This document shows, one piece after another, positions 52,298 to 62,000 of a stretch of 64,000 nucleotides of DNA. Source of the stretch: Burkholderia sp. SRS-W-2-2016 (GTDB taxonomy: Bacteria; Pseudomonadota; Gammaproteobacteria; Burkholderiales; Burkholderiaceae). The notes below the pieces were generated by a model. It searched no databases. It had not been told where the DNA came from and saw only the letters and a program-made list of their open reading frames with translations. Made by a program: the position numbers and the translations under genes. Position 1 is the stretch's first letter; every line of letters begins with the position of its first letter. The stretch spans positions 1 through 64,000 of the forward strand of contig NZ_MSDV01000028.1 in assembly GCF_001931485.1 (NCBI RefSeq). Direction: 5' to 3'.

Positions 52298-54091
52298 TTA
52301 GAAAGACCAGTTGATCGTGCCGAGCGCGAGCGTCGACTTCGGGCCAATGGCCGCGGGCCGGCAAAGCTGCCGTCCGATCAGCCCCTCGGCCGAGAATTGC
52401 TGACGGTGCCACTGCCATTGCGCACGCAGGCCCACCCCGGCGCCTGCTAACGTCGAGAATCCTGGCACCGCAATGAGATCGGCTTTGCCCGCGTCGAGGA
52501 ATACGTAGGGTTCAATGCGGCCGTCATGCCAGACCGGCACGTTCACCCACGCCAGTTCGTTGCGCGAATAGACGCCCCGGTCGCCCGCAATGTCACCCGA
52601 CCGGAATCCCCTGATCGTGTCCATGCCGCCCAAGTACAGCTGGTCGGTGCCATAGAGCGCTACGTTGGTGTACTGCCCTCCGAGCGCGCCTCGATACGCC
52701 AACGCGGCGCGCCCCAGCTTCGGCAGCGGCACGGTCCAGATCGCCGTCGCGTCGAACTTCGTGAACTGCGCATGCGCGTCGGTGCGCGGCGCATCCGCTC
52801 CATCATGATTCGCGCCGAACCACGGCAGGCCTTGCGAGAGACCCGCGTCGACCGTGACGTTGCCCTGCGCATCGTTCAGCACGAAGCGATGCAGCCAGTT
52901 GCCTCCCACGCGCAGCACGGCCACGCGCTGCGGATCGAGATCGTTGTTGTTAATCTCGCGATCGGTGCGCCGCCACGAGAGCGTTGCGTCGAGCGCGGTG
53001 AGGTCGGATGCGGTACGTCCAAGCTGATAGTTCCAGCCAAAGATGTGACTGAGCGTGCGTCCATATTCGAGCGCCGTGGTGCCGACGAGCTGCTGGTATT
53101 CGGAATCCGACAGCGTGTAGCTGAACGTATTGCGGCCCCACGGAATCGCGAACGAACCGACGAGCGCATTGCTCTCGATACTGTCGATATAGTTCAGGCT
53201 CAGCGACTCCTGCAGGCCGATCAGGTTATCGGCCTCGACGCCCGCGCGGTAGCGCGTCACACCCGTCGATGCAGCACCGTAGTTGTCCACGCCGAGCGTG
53301 TAGTACGTGCGGTCGCCAGGCGTGTTGTTGATCGCGATCACCGATTCGCCAACGGCCTGTCCTGGCAGCACCTGCACGCTCGCCTGGTTGCGGCGCAGCC
53401 GGTTGATCTGCGCGACGCCCTGGTCGATGTCGGCGAGCCGCAGAGGATCGCCTGGGCTCGTCGGGAATGCGTTCTGGTAGCCCGCGTCGGTCAGCCATCC
53501 ACCGCCGGCGGAGGTTTGGTTCGTCGCCAAACGGCGGATAGGCTGGCCATTGACGGTGAAGGCTTCGATCACGCCCGTCTGGATCACGACCGTCAGCGTT
53601 CCCGAGCCGATGTTCTGAGGCCCGAGTACCGCCCGGGTCGTCACGTATCCCGCGGATACATACGCGTTGGTGAGACGCCGCAGCAACACGTTCAGACGGT
53701 GCGAGCCGATCTCGTGACCGGCAAACGCCGCCGTGATCGCATCGAGGGTCGACCGCGCTACCGTGGTCTGTGCGACTTGCCGGCCGTCCGGTCCGGTCAA
53801 TACGATCTGCCTGACCGGGAATGTCGGGCCGGGTTCGGGAATCTGGTCGACCGGGGTGTCCAATGGGATATTCAGCGAGATATCGTTGCCAGACGGCGCA
53901 ACGCTGATCTGTGCCGGCGGCTCGGCCAGTTGTCTCTGACGCGCATTCTCGCGCTGCTGGTCGATCAGTTGCTGCGCCGGATCCTGCACAGGGCGCGGCG
54001 CGATCGGCGGGGGCGTCTGCGCGCAAACGTTCGTTGCGACGGCAAGCGCCGCGGGAAGTGCGGCGTGCCGCCAGGTCTTCTTCATCTGCAT
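52298..54091 (-). CDS. TpsB/CdiB-like outer-membrane transporter (ShlB/FhaC/HecB family)
   Basis: A 597-aa two-partner secretion transporter. The signal peptide (to about residue 25) is followed by a Pro/Gln-rich linker, POTRA domains (FPVRQIVLTGPDGR; then GTLTVVIQTGVIEAFTVNGQ), and a C-terminal 16-strand beta-barrel with the conserved IRGF loop motif in GGMDTIRGFRSGD. The protein ends with the terminal aromatic W-S-F that outer-membrane barrels use. It starts two bases after the TpsA stop and should export that TpsA and/or the larger CdiA-like protein. Confidence 0.92.
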   Translation of the reverse strand: MQMKKTWRHAALPAALAVATNVCAQTPPPIAPRPVQDPAQQLIDQQRENARQRQLAEPPAQISVAPSGNDISLNIPLDTPVDQIPEPGPTFPVRQIVLTGPDGRQVAQTTVARSTLDAITAAFAGHEIGSHRLNVLLRRLTNAYVSAGYVTTRAVLGPQNIGSGTLTVVIQTGVIEAFTVNGQPIRRLATNQTSAGGGWLTDAGYQNAFPTSPGDPLRLADIDQGVAQINRLRRNQASVQVLPGQAVGESVIAINNTPGDRTYYTLGVDNYGAASTGVTRYRAGVEADNLIGLQESLSLNYIDSIESNALVGSFAIPWGRNTFSYTLSDSEYQQLVGTTALEYGRTLSHIFGWNYQLGRTASDLTALDATLSWRRTDREINNNDLDPQRVAVLRVGGNWLHRFVLNDAQGNVTVDAGLSQGLPWFGANHDGADAPRTDAHAQFTKFDATAIWTVPLPKLGRAALAYRGALGGQYTNVALYGTDQLYLGGMDTIRGFRSGDIAGDRGVYSRNELAWVNVPVWHDGRIEPYVFLDAGKADLIAVPGFSTLAGAGVGLRAQWQWHRQQFSAEGLIGRQLCRPAAIGPKSTLALGTINWSF

Positions 54092-54093
54092 CG

Positions 54094-56166
54094 TCAGAAC
54101 CACAACCACGTTACCAGGCCCAGGTGCTGACCGATCTGCACTGGCGTTCTCGAGGGCGCGCGCAGCGTCGTGAGCCGGCCGTTGACGCCGTGCCCGCCCG
54201 AGATATAGCCGCCGTTGATGATCGCGTCGCCGGTAAGTCTCACGAGTCCATCCGCGGTGAAGCCGCCGCCGATGTCCATCGCGATCAATTGCGCCCACGT
54301 CGAGCCGAAGAACGCCTTGAAGCCGCGATCCTGGTTGATCGACGAATAGCCTGTCACGCCCGTCGCGTAGGTGAGCGGCGCGTCGACCGTGAGGTCGCCG
54401 TGCGCGTAGACATTCCCGCCAAGGTTCGCCGCGCTGGAGCCCGCCTTGATTGCGACGTCGCCGCCCGCCTGGATGGTGCCGCCCCATGGCGTCACGTTGC
54501 TCGACGCACTGCCATGGCAGAAGATGAAGCAACTCTGCGAGTAGCTGGCCTGCCCGGAAAACACCGCCGCGTTGGTGAAGGCGTCCTGTGCGATGACGCT
54601 CACATCGCCATCGTTCGACTGAATGACGCCTCCCGAATTAGTGACGTTGCGCCCGGAGATCAGCACGTTGCCGCCACTCGACGCAATCGTTGAAAGTTGC
54701 TCAGGCTCGGTGACCGTACCGTAGTCGACGTTGAAACCGCTCGACGTATGGCGGAAGAACAGGAAGCGGCCCGCCGCATCGGCGTACGCCACTGGGGTGC
54801 CACCGTTGACGCCGCCGGCATGGTCGATCATGTTGCTCACGTCGCCCTGTGCAGCGAGTATCACGTTGCCGTTGGCGAGAAGGCGTGCGTTGTCGTTGGT
54901 GATATCGCCTTGCGCGTTAAGGAGTGCCTGGCCATTCGCTGAAAACAGGATGCCGAGATTTGCGGCATCCGAGCGGTTCGTGATGCCGCCGCCTGCGTTC
55001 AACGTCAGGTCGCCGCCCGTGAGCGTGCCGTCGGACTTTACGAGACCCGCCTGAACCAGGCTGCCGGTGTTGGTAATCTCCCCTGCGGCAGTCAGCGTGA
55101 CAGCATTGCCTGCGGTGACCATCGAGGAACCCGAGACGCTGTCCGAGATCGCGATACTGCCCGCGCTGATGCCGATGTCGTGGTTCGCTGCGATGTTCGC
55201 GCCCTGCACTGACGCCGCGCCGGAAGTCGTCAGCGCCACGTCATTGGCCGCAAGGATTGAGCCGCCGGCGACCGTGATGTCGCCGTTGGCCAGTACCGCC
55301 ACATCGCCCGCCGTCGCGTTAAGCGTTCCGGCACTGCGCACGCCCGCGCCCTGATCCGTGACGATGAGCTGCACGCGGCCCGCGGTGAGGCCGCCAGCCT
55401 GCGTGATATCGACCGCATAGGCCGCCCCCTGCACACCAGGCGAATTCAACTCGACAAGCCAGTCGTGGCCGTTGTCGGACGGCGAAAGCCCGGTGTCCCA
55501 AGTTGTCGTGCTGCTGCCGGTAATCGTTCGGACGCCGCCGGTCGAACTGGAATAGTCGTTCGTGACCGGACCATTGATAGCGAGTTGCTTCGAGACGAGG
55601 TCAAGGTTGATGAGCGTGCCCGAGAGTCCACCTGCACCGATCATGATCGCACCACCGTTCGTTGTCAGCACGACGTTGCGCTGGATCTGTCCCGGCGCAA
55701 GTGTGATGTCGTTGAAGCTGACCTGACCGGTGGAGAGCACCACGTGGCCAGCATTCACGAACGACCCGCCGTCGACCGTGATGCCGTTGGGGTTCGCCAG
55801 GATCACGTTGGCGCGCTGTCCCAGCACGTTGACCGCCCCCTGGATCAGCGAGGGATTCGTGCTGGTTACCTGATTGACGATGGTACGGGCGTTGATGCCC
55901 GCGTTGTTCAGGTCCGCGCCCGCTGATGACACGTTGAACGAGTGGTACGTGTTGTTCGACACGCCGCCTATCGCCGGCGCGATGGACACGGTCTGATGAC
56001 CGTTCGCTGATGTCGAGACGCCTGTCGCTGTGGCGCCGTCTGGGACGATCCCCGCGGCATTTGAATCCATGTGCGTCAGCGCGAGCACGAGCCCGACGCA
56101 TAACGGCTTCAACATCATTGAGCCATTCAAGCCGAATCGTGATTTTCTTTTCTTCGTTTTTCTCAT
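54094..56166 (-). CDS. Second TpsA exoprotein (short filamentous-hemagglutinin-like)
   Basis: A 690-aa secreted protein. An extended basic signal region precedes the TPS secretion domain (about residues 35-290), with the conserved NPNG motif in VILANPNGITVDGG and SLIQGAVNVLGQRANVI. The rest is a beta-helix of repeats such as GGDLTLNAGGGITNRS. There is no pre-toxin domain and the end is short. It could be a stand-alone adhesin or a truncated relative of the CdiA-like protein. The start at 56166 gives MRKTKKRKS. The stop is two bases before the TpsB start. It competes for, or shares, the same TpsB. Confidence 0.85.
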   Translation of the reverse strand: MRKTKKRKSRFGLNGSMMLKPLCVGLVLALTHMDSNAAGIVPDGATATGVSTSANGHQTVSIAPAIGGVSNNTYHSFNVSSAGADLNNAGINARTIVNQVTSTNPSLIQGAVNVLGQRANVILANPNGITVDGGSFVNAGHVVLSTGQVSFNDITLAPGQIQRNVVLTTNGGAIMIGAGGLSGTLINLDLVSKQLAINGPVTNDYSSSTGGVRTITGSSTTTWDTGLSPSDNGHDWLVELNSPGVQGAAYAVDITQAGGLTAGRVQLIVTDQGAGVRSAGTLNATAGDVAVLANGDITVAGGSILAANDVALTTSGAASVQGANIAANHDIGISAGSIAISDSVSGSSMVTAGNAVTLTAAGEITNTGSLVQAGLVKSDGTLTGGDLTLNAGGGITNRSDAANLGILFSANGQALLNAQGDITNDNARLLANGNVILAAQGDVSNMIDHAGGVNGGTPVAYADAAGRFLFFRHTSSGFNVDYGTVTEPEQLSTIASSGGNVLISGRNVTNSGGVIQSNDGDVSVIAQDAFTNAAVFSGQASYSQSCFIFCHGSASSNVTPWGGTIQAGGDVAIKAGSSAANLGGNVYAHGDLTVDAPLTYATGVTGYSSINQDRGFKAFFGSTWAQLIAMDIGGGFTADGLVRLTGDAIINGGYISGGHGVNGRLTTLRAPSRTPVQIGQHLGLVTWLWF

Positions 56167-56173
56167 TTTTCCA

Positions 56174-56311
56174 TCAAAACCGAGTACCAACACCGCATCC
56201 GCCCAAACCGCCTCCGTTACTTGCGGAGCCGGCGCAACTGAGCGCTCCGCACGCAGTGGTCAGCAACGCAACCACTACGGCAATCACGATTGATCGCAAT
56301 ACAGACTTCAT
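56174..56311 (-). CDS. Small lipoprotein, BcpO-like position
   Basis: A 45-aa protein, almost entirely a lipoprotein signal: MKSVLRSIVIAVVVALLTTAC, then a short Ser/Gly-rich tail ending in GGCGVGTRF. Its ATG overlaps the stop of the upstream small membrane protein gene (ATGA at 56308-56311), and the next gene begins eight bases later. In Burkholderia bcpAIOB loci a small lipoprotein gene (bcpO) lies between the immunity gene and bcpB, and this one takes that position. Assignment is by position and size. Confidence 0.6.
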   Translation of the reverse strand: MKSVLRSIVIAVVVALLTTACGALSCAGSASNGGGLGGCGVGTRF

Positions 56312-56568
56312 CGGGCTCGTTCTCCGACATTTCGATCGGACAGCCGAGCGGGAACGCCATGTATCGGGTGCAACCCGAGCTGTCGCGTTCCAAAATGAAA
56401 GCAAAAAAGTCCCGTAGCGAACGCCCCCACTCCAATCCCAAACGCGATCCAAAAATACAAATTAATGTCAAATACCTCGAATGCTTTGCCCAGACCCAGC
56501 ATTCCAATTGCGAAAAAGGCATTGCCCGCATTGATTGAAGCAACGCACCATAATTGACTAAATTTCAT
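56308..56568 (-). CDS. Small membrane protein in the CDI locus
   Basis: An 86-aa protein with two hydrophobic segments (about 12-33 and 37-57: AGNAFFAIGMLGLGKAF; LYFWIAFGIGVGAFATGLFCF) and a hydrophilic C-terminus. It is coupled to the lipoprotein gene by an ATGA overlap. It lies in the low-GC part of the locus. It may be an immunity factor for a membrane-active toxin or an accessory component; nothing decides this. Confidence 0.5.
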   Translation of the reverse strand: MKFSQLWCVASINAGNAFFAIGMLGLGKAFEVFDINLYFWIAFGIGVGAFATGLFCFHFGTRQLGLHPIHGVPARLSDRNVGERAR

Positions 56569-56596
56569 TCGAGTACACGGGGTTGAAAACGCGTGG

Positions 56597-57031
56597 TCAT
56601 GCGGGTATTGAGCGGATAGCAGATCGGCCTACGTTGCTATCCGGGCTTCGAAGTTCATCAGGCGCGGCAACGAACACAAACTGCGACATAAGACAGAGTA
56701 GGAAGCCGAGCAACATTGCTGTTCGCTTAGTTGAGAAGAAGGCACTTTTCACCTGGACGCGCCGCGAGTATTCACCCGCCCGGGCGATGAAGTAGGTACC
56801 GATCACCGTACCTGGAGTAGGCTCGTTTATCGCGTACTTGCTCCCTTGAATAAATCGTGCAAGCAGACCACCGCCAACAAATGCCGCCGCGATATGCACA
56901 TAGCCAACCAAAGCTGGCTGATTAACCCCGTCGTAGGTTCTAAAAATCACGAGGTTAGCGTAAGCAGATATCGCAGAAGCTGCGAGGCAGCAAAGACCCG
57001 TGATCGTCCATGATCGTGAGATTTTCTTCAC
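56597..57031 (-). CDS. Small membrane protein in the CDI locus
   Basis: A 144-aa protein with three hydrophobic segments: about 10-30 (ITGLCCLAASAISAYANLV), 41-58 (LVGYVHIAAAFVGGGLLA) and 105-122 (AMLLGFLLCLMSQFVFVAA). GTG at 57031 follows GGAAG. It lies between orphan immunity and lipoprotein genes in the low-GC section. No family was recognised; an immunity role against a pore-forming or membrane toxin is one possibility. Confidence 0.5.
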   Translation of the reverse strand: MKKISRSWTITGLCCLAASAISAYANLVIFRTYDGVNQPALVGYVHIAAAFVGGGLLARFIQGSKYAINEPTPGTVIGTYFIARAGEYSRRVQVKSAFFSTKRTAMLLGFLLCLMSQFVFVAAPDELRSPDSNVGRSAIRSIPA

Positions 57032-57426
57032 CGTTAAACTTCCAGTAAAACTGCATCGTCCTCAGGCCCAATTGCCAGCACCCAAATCGTCCTCGATCTC
57101 ACACAGTGATGCACACGATTTTTTCCGTTTTCGACTCAATAATATTAAGCAATGCAAATTCGATTGATGCCTTGTAAGTCGTTCGCGCCGATGCTGCGGG
57201 CGGCTGGACCGATGGTCAGCGTGTATCCCGTTCAGATATCCGTATGATCTCTATCCAGCGCACCGACCAAACGCAACGCACGACGCCGTGCCAATGACTG
57301 CAGAAGGACTACCATCCCGATCTAGCACCAAGCATTTTTCGGCAAAGCCGATACCACTCCAGAGCGGAACCATTTTGGTGAAGCATTGGTCACCTCGTGA
57401 CTCAACATCACGAGTTCCCGTTGAAT
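57032..57426 (-). other. Gene-poor stretch in the CDI locus
   Basis: No complete gene is seen in these 395 bases, which are less GC-rich than the window average. A perfect 7-bp inverted repeat, CTCGTGA (57394-57400) and TCACGAG (57408-57414), lies just after the 57427 stop codon and may be a weak terminator. The rest may be remnants of an older toxin-immunity module. Confidence 0.35.
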
Positions 57427-57747
57427 TTAGTTCCAAACCAGGATCGGCTCCCCGGGGATCCGCAGTTGCATCGCTTCTGGCGACGTGTACGCGTCATCTG
57501 TTAAATCAACCTCTATACGAGCATTTGAGTCGAAGTCAAAGATTGCACTATTTTTTGTCTCATCGACCCCCGTTACCTTTGCCCCAACTAGCGCCTTTTC
57601 ATAATCTCCATCGATGCCGAGCACCGCGTAGCGATTGTAAATATTCAGCGTTATTTCCCCTTCGAACAGCAAACCCGCATCTTGGGGTGATAGATCAACA
57701 GCCACAACTTCGCGCCCTATAATCGCCTTAAGTTTGCTCTGTTCCAT
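57427..57747 (-). CDS. Orphan immunity-like protein
   Basis: A 106-aa, acidic, mostly beta-strand protein (KLKAIIGREVVAVDLSPQDAG, LNIYNRYAVLGIDG, ending LRIPGEPILVWN). Size, acidity and position after the CdiA-like gene and its first immunity gene are typical of orphan immunity proteins displaced in CDI loci. ATG at 57747 has only a weak ribosome site. No cognate toxin domain remains beside it; the 264 bases upstream hold at most a degraded fragment. The function is inferred from context. Confidence 0.5.
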   Translation of the reverse strand: MEQSKLKAIIGREVVAVDLSPQDAGLLFEGEITLNIYNRYAVLGIDGDYEKALVGAKVTGVDETKNSAIFDFDSNARIEVDLTDDAYTSPEAMQLRIPGEPILVWN

Positions 57748-58011
57748 TTTCTGCTCACGCTGCAATCGAACAGCAAGTTATCGAAATCTATCGGCTTCTT
57801 GAGGTTCGCTTTTTGACCAAAAAAACTCGAACAGGAGAGCGAGCTAACCGTTCGATGCAGAAAACCAGCGTAAGTCAAAGTACCAACTGTGGGTCCTTCC
57901 ATACATCCTCGCAGTTCGCGGAGACAGGAAAGCGCCAGATTCTTTGGAGTATCCGTCAGATGGTCCACATCGTCACGGAAGATGTAGGGCGTCACTCGGC
58001 GCACGGGACCG
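57748..58011 (-). other. Possible degenerate toxin remnant
   Basis: This 264-base gap has an open minus-strand frame (57717-58004) that could code for a short peptide running into the orphan immunity gene in another frame (including KKPIDFDNLLFDCSVSRK). This is where the 3' end of an older CdiA-CT coding region would be expected. Identity as a toxin fragment is speculative. Confidence 0.2.
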
Positions 58012-58512
58012 TTAAGTCTTCGGTTCTGTCACGGGTATTTCAAACGAGAAATCCGAACCCTCTGTCGTACTTCCGCTAATTCTCGACGAAGAAACCGTAT
58101 AGCTGTTCACGACACCTTCTGTACAAAACTTCCAAAGCTCGCGCCCATCCGGTGCAATGCCGACAAACCCCATCTCGTCTCGAACAATAATTGCATCACC
58201 GACCTCGACAAATTCGTGAAACACCAAAGGCATCCGATAGGAGAACTGCGCCGTACCAACGAACAAGTCATATCCGACCAAACATTCGTTGATGCCGACA
58301 AGCATACGATGACCTAGGAGCACAGCCTGCGGTGTTAGTCCTATGTTCGCGTAGCCAACGTTCAAACGCCAGTCGTCTGGCGTTTGAATGTATCCCCAGG
58401 TATTCGCATCAGTAGTCAGCAGCGTTCCGACGATTTTCTCTCCGGAGGCACGCGCTTCCATGTCGCCACGGGAATCGCACGGGACCCACTTCAGCATGTC
58501 AAATTTAATCAT
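58012..58512 (-). CDS. Candidate CDI immunity protein (BcpI/CdiI)
   Basis: A 166-aa soluble, beta-rich protein (GYIQTPDDWRLNVGYANIG, FVEVGDAIIVRDEMGFVGIAPDGRELWKF). It begins three bases after the stop of the CdiA-like gene; a GTG at 58518 overlapping that stop is an alternative start. Immediate downstream location and translational coupling are what CDI immunity genes show, and it would neutralise the toxin tip of the neighbouring exoprotein in sibling cells. No family was recognised. Confidence 0.65.
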   Translation of the reverse strand: MIKFDMLKWVPCDSRGDMEARASGEKIVGTLLTTDANTWGYIQTPDDWRLNVGYANIGLTPQAVLLGHRMLVGINECLVGYDLFVGTAQFSYRMPLVFHEFVEVGDAIIVRDEMGFVGIAPDGRELWKFCTEGVVNSYTVSSSRISGSTTEGSDFSFEIPVTEPKT

Positions 58513-58514
58513 AA

Positions 58515-59070
58515 TCACTTGGCGATAATTGTAAGCACCTTCCCGTTCAATTCAACGAACTGAATCATGGAGCCTGTACCAGTTATCCCAGGTAAATAGA
58601 ATTCCCGAAGGTTGCTGCCTGGGACCGTTCCCGGACCGACGATGGACGATGGATTATTGTAGGCTTGGTTGAACAACTGCGTCACTTCAGCACGATTTGC
58701 AGGAGTATCTGCGATCGCAATTCTGCTTGCATTCCCAGCCGCCCTTGATGCGTTGTACGCGTTCGACGAATCGATGTTGTTGTTGAACAGGAAATCCAAT
58801 TTGCGCCCGTTATCACCGAACGCAAGCTTGTTCGCCATGTTTGTGGCACCAGCCGCAGCCCCAGCAACCAACGCACCGTCCCCGGCTGTTTCAGCTTCCG
58901 CTTTCGCCCCGCCAAGGCCACCTCCGGTATTGCCAGCCTGATTCGATGGCAGGATCGATACCGTATCCTTCTCGACCTCGATCTCCATGCCCGGCTCGCC
59001 GCCATTCGTTCCAAGGTCGCCAAGAACCTTGGTGTGTCCCGGCCCACCCGAGTTATTCAGCGCTTCACTC
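58515..59070 (-). other. Polymorphic C-terminal toxin region (CdiA-CT)
   Basis: About 180 residues downstream of the SEALNN junction. It begins with a Gly-rich entry-like segment, then a small globular C-terminal domain of about 105 residues: NGRKLDFLFNNNIDSSNAYNAS, IADTPANRAEVTQLFNQAYNN and a final REFYLPGITGTGSMIQFVE block. The end pattern of strands ending in a conserved Gly/Lys would fit a BECR-type RNase fold, but no catalytic set can be assigned by eye. Confidence 0.55.
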
Positions 59071-62000
59071 TGTGCCGCACTGATCGCACCCTGCACGTTC
59101 GTGCCCGTCAGCACCGCCGCACTGCCTCCCATCGCGGTAGCGAATCCCGCTAGTACTGCCTGCTGAGCCTGATTCAGAGGAGCCCCACTCGGATCCATCG
59201 CGCTCACGAAGCCCGGGGAGAGCGCCGCGCTCACGGCACCACCCACAGCACCGCCACCGCATCCCTGTCCGGAGGCCGCACCCGCCGCACAGCCGAGTGC
59301 CGCATGGCTCGCGATACTCGCCAGCATGTTCGGATCAGCTCCGGTCGGCCCGAACAGATTGCCGATCGCGTAGTTCACCGAAGCCGCCACGTTACTAGCC
59401 GCATCGTTGCGCAGATTGGTCAGGAAGCTGCCGCCCTCGATGGCCGTCTGCGCCCCCGCCTGAATCCCCGTCACGGCTGCCAGTGCAAGACCCGCAACAA
59501 GCGGATCGCCGGCGCCAGCAGCCGCGGTCGGCACCATCACACCGCCTACAGCCTGCACACCAGCCAGCGCAGCCAGACTGTTCGACGATGCCTGCGTGGT
59601 GAAGCCCAGTGCACCGTTCGCATAGGTAATGCCGTTCGTCAGCCCCGCCGTCACGAACGCCGTCGCGCCCGCCTCGAACATCTTGCCCAGGCTGAACCCG
59701 TCACCGCCCAGCGACTGGCCCATCGAACTGTTCACCATGCCGCCCACGGCCGCCGACACCGCCACGTTGCCGACACCCGCGCCCAATGCACCCGCTCCCG
59801 AACCGGCAGCCGCAAACGTCGCCCCCGAGCCCGCCGCTTCGCCCGCGGCGCTCGCCATCGCACCGATCGCGGCGGAGGCTGCTCCAGCCGCGCCGATTGA
59901 GATCACGGTCATCACCGTCATCATGAAAACGGTGCCGAGCACGCTCATGCCCTGGTCGGCCACGACCGACGTCTGCAGGTTGTCGCTCACGGAAGACTGC
60001 GTGAAGTTGCCCGCGAGCTGCGCCTTCAGGTTCGCCAGCAGTTGCGCGCTCGCCGCATCGTTCGCGCTGCCGTCGGCGTTGACCTGCTGCAGTGCTCCGC
60101 CTATCTGGTTCAGCGTATCGACGTTGAGCTGGTAGTTCGCCGCGGTCATCAGGCCGCCCTGCTGCACTACTGTTCCCGTCGTCTCCGTCACGCCCGCGCC
60201 GCCGGCCAGTTTTTCGTAGATGGCACCGACGTTGGTCGACCTCTGCTCATTGGTCAGCGAGCCGGTGCTGATGCTCAGGTTCTCCGCGCTGACAGAGCCG
60301 GTGTTGAGAATACTGTTCGCGTAGTTCAACGCGACATTCGTGCCGCTAATCGTGCCGTCCGCATTCACAGTCGCGAAATTCTGCGGCAGCAACACTTCGG
60401 GCATCAGCGCCTGCACGGTCGGGCATGCGCCGTTACCCGTTGCGGTACAACCCGGCTCGGGCACCGTCTCCTCGACGTACCAGAGCATCGGCGCATCGAT
60501 CAGTGCGAGCTGCGCCTGGCTCAGCTGCGTGCCGAGCGCGACGTTGTTCTGCTCCGCATACTGCAGCGCCGCGCCATACAGCGCCGCCGTGTCGAGGTTG
60601 TTGACCGTGTGTTGCGTCTGGCTGTCGGTCTGCGACGGCAGCGCGTAGAAGCTCGACTTGCCCGTTGCCTGAAGCGCCGCCTGCTCCACCTGCTGTGCCT
60701 GCGTGTACGGGTCGTAGTAGAACTGCGTCGTATCCGGCTGCAGACTCGCGGGGAGTGCCGCGAGCAACGCGGCGGGCGACAGATCGCCCGTTACGGCCGA
60801 CGCCGGGCTATTGAGCAGATACGTCACGTTCAACGTCTGCCCTCCCACCGTCGTCACGGTCGTGCCCGTCGGAGCGCTTGTGCTGCCAACGGCTGGTGCG
60901 ACCGGCTTGCCCACGGTCGTCACGCCAATCGGCGAGTTGGACGGCAGACCCGCGGCCCCCGTCACGGAGACCGGCTGACCCGCGAGGTTCGTCACCAGAC
61001 CCGCTGCGTTGACGGTCGTTGTCGCCGTAGACGGCACCGCGGGCGGTCCGAGCGTAATGACCTGACCGGCCACCGCTGGCGGTGGGGTGTAGGCATTCGG
61101 GTTCGTCAGGCCATTGACGAGCGTGGAGCCCGTCAGACTCACCGTCTGACCGATCACGTTGCCCGTATTGGTCAGCGTCGGCGAGTTCACTGCGAGCGTG
61201 TTGCCAGCCTGGATCGTCCCCGGCACGAAGTTCGGCAGACCAGCCGCACCCGGCAGCCCCGCGGGATCCTGCGCCTGCGCGCTCTGGTAAACGCCGCCGT
61301 AAAGCGACCCGCACAGCGCGGTGTTGCCCGCGCAGCCCCAGGCCGCGAAGTTCGCATCGTAGTACGACAGGTTCGCGTGCCAGTACGCGTTGAGATATTG
61401 GTTATCGCTCGACGCGGCCGTCGTCGCATTGATCGTGACATTGTTCAGGCCCGTCACGAGGCTGCCCGTATTCGCGAACGTACCGGCGCCCAGATTGACG
61501 TCATGATTCGCGGTGATCGTCGCGGGACTGGCCGACTGCACATCGACATACGCCTCGCAGTTCGACGAGCAGCCCGTGTACGGCTTCGCGCTGCCGTAGT
61601 TTTCGTGGACCTGCACCGGCGCCGCGATTGTATTCACCAGACTCGCTGCATTGATATCGACGTCGTTGCCTGCCGCGATCGCTCCCGACGTGTTTGTCAC
61701 GCTCGCAGCCTGCGTCAAATTCGTCGGGGTACCCGAGCCGTCGCTTGCGCTTGTACCCGCACCGCCGATCACGACGTTTCGTCCGGCGACGAGGTTGCCG
61801 TAGGTATTGCCGACCGCGTTTGCGGCGATGACGATATCGTTGCCCGCCGTGACGTTCGCGTTGATCTGCTGGTAGCTGTAGGTCTGCGAAGCGTTGTTGG
61901 TCGTCGCGCCCGCTGTGCAGCCGCTATAGCCGGCCGCACAGCCCGCCGTGGTCGTCATCGTCCCGGTGTTGGTGCCCAGGTTCGTGAAGCTGTTCGCGGT

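Noticed and set aside
54094..56166. Second TpsA as the missing 5' part of the large exoprotein
   Set aside because: It lies downstream of the large gene on the same strand and has its own signal region and stop, so it cannot encode the N-terminus of the same polypeptide without rearrangement.
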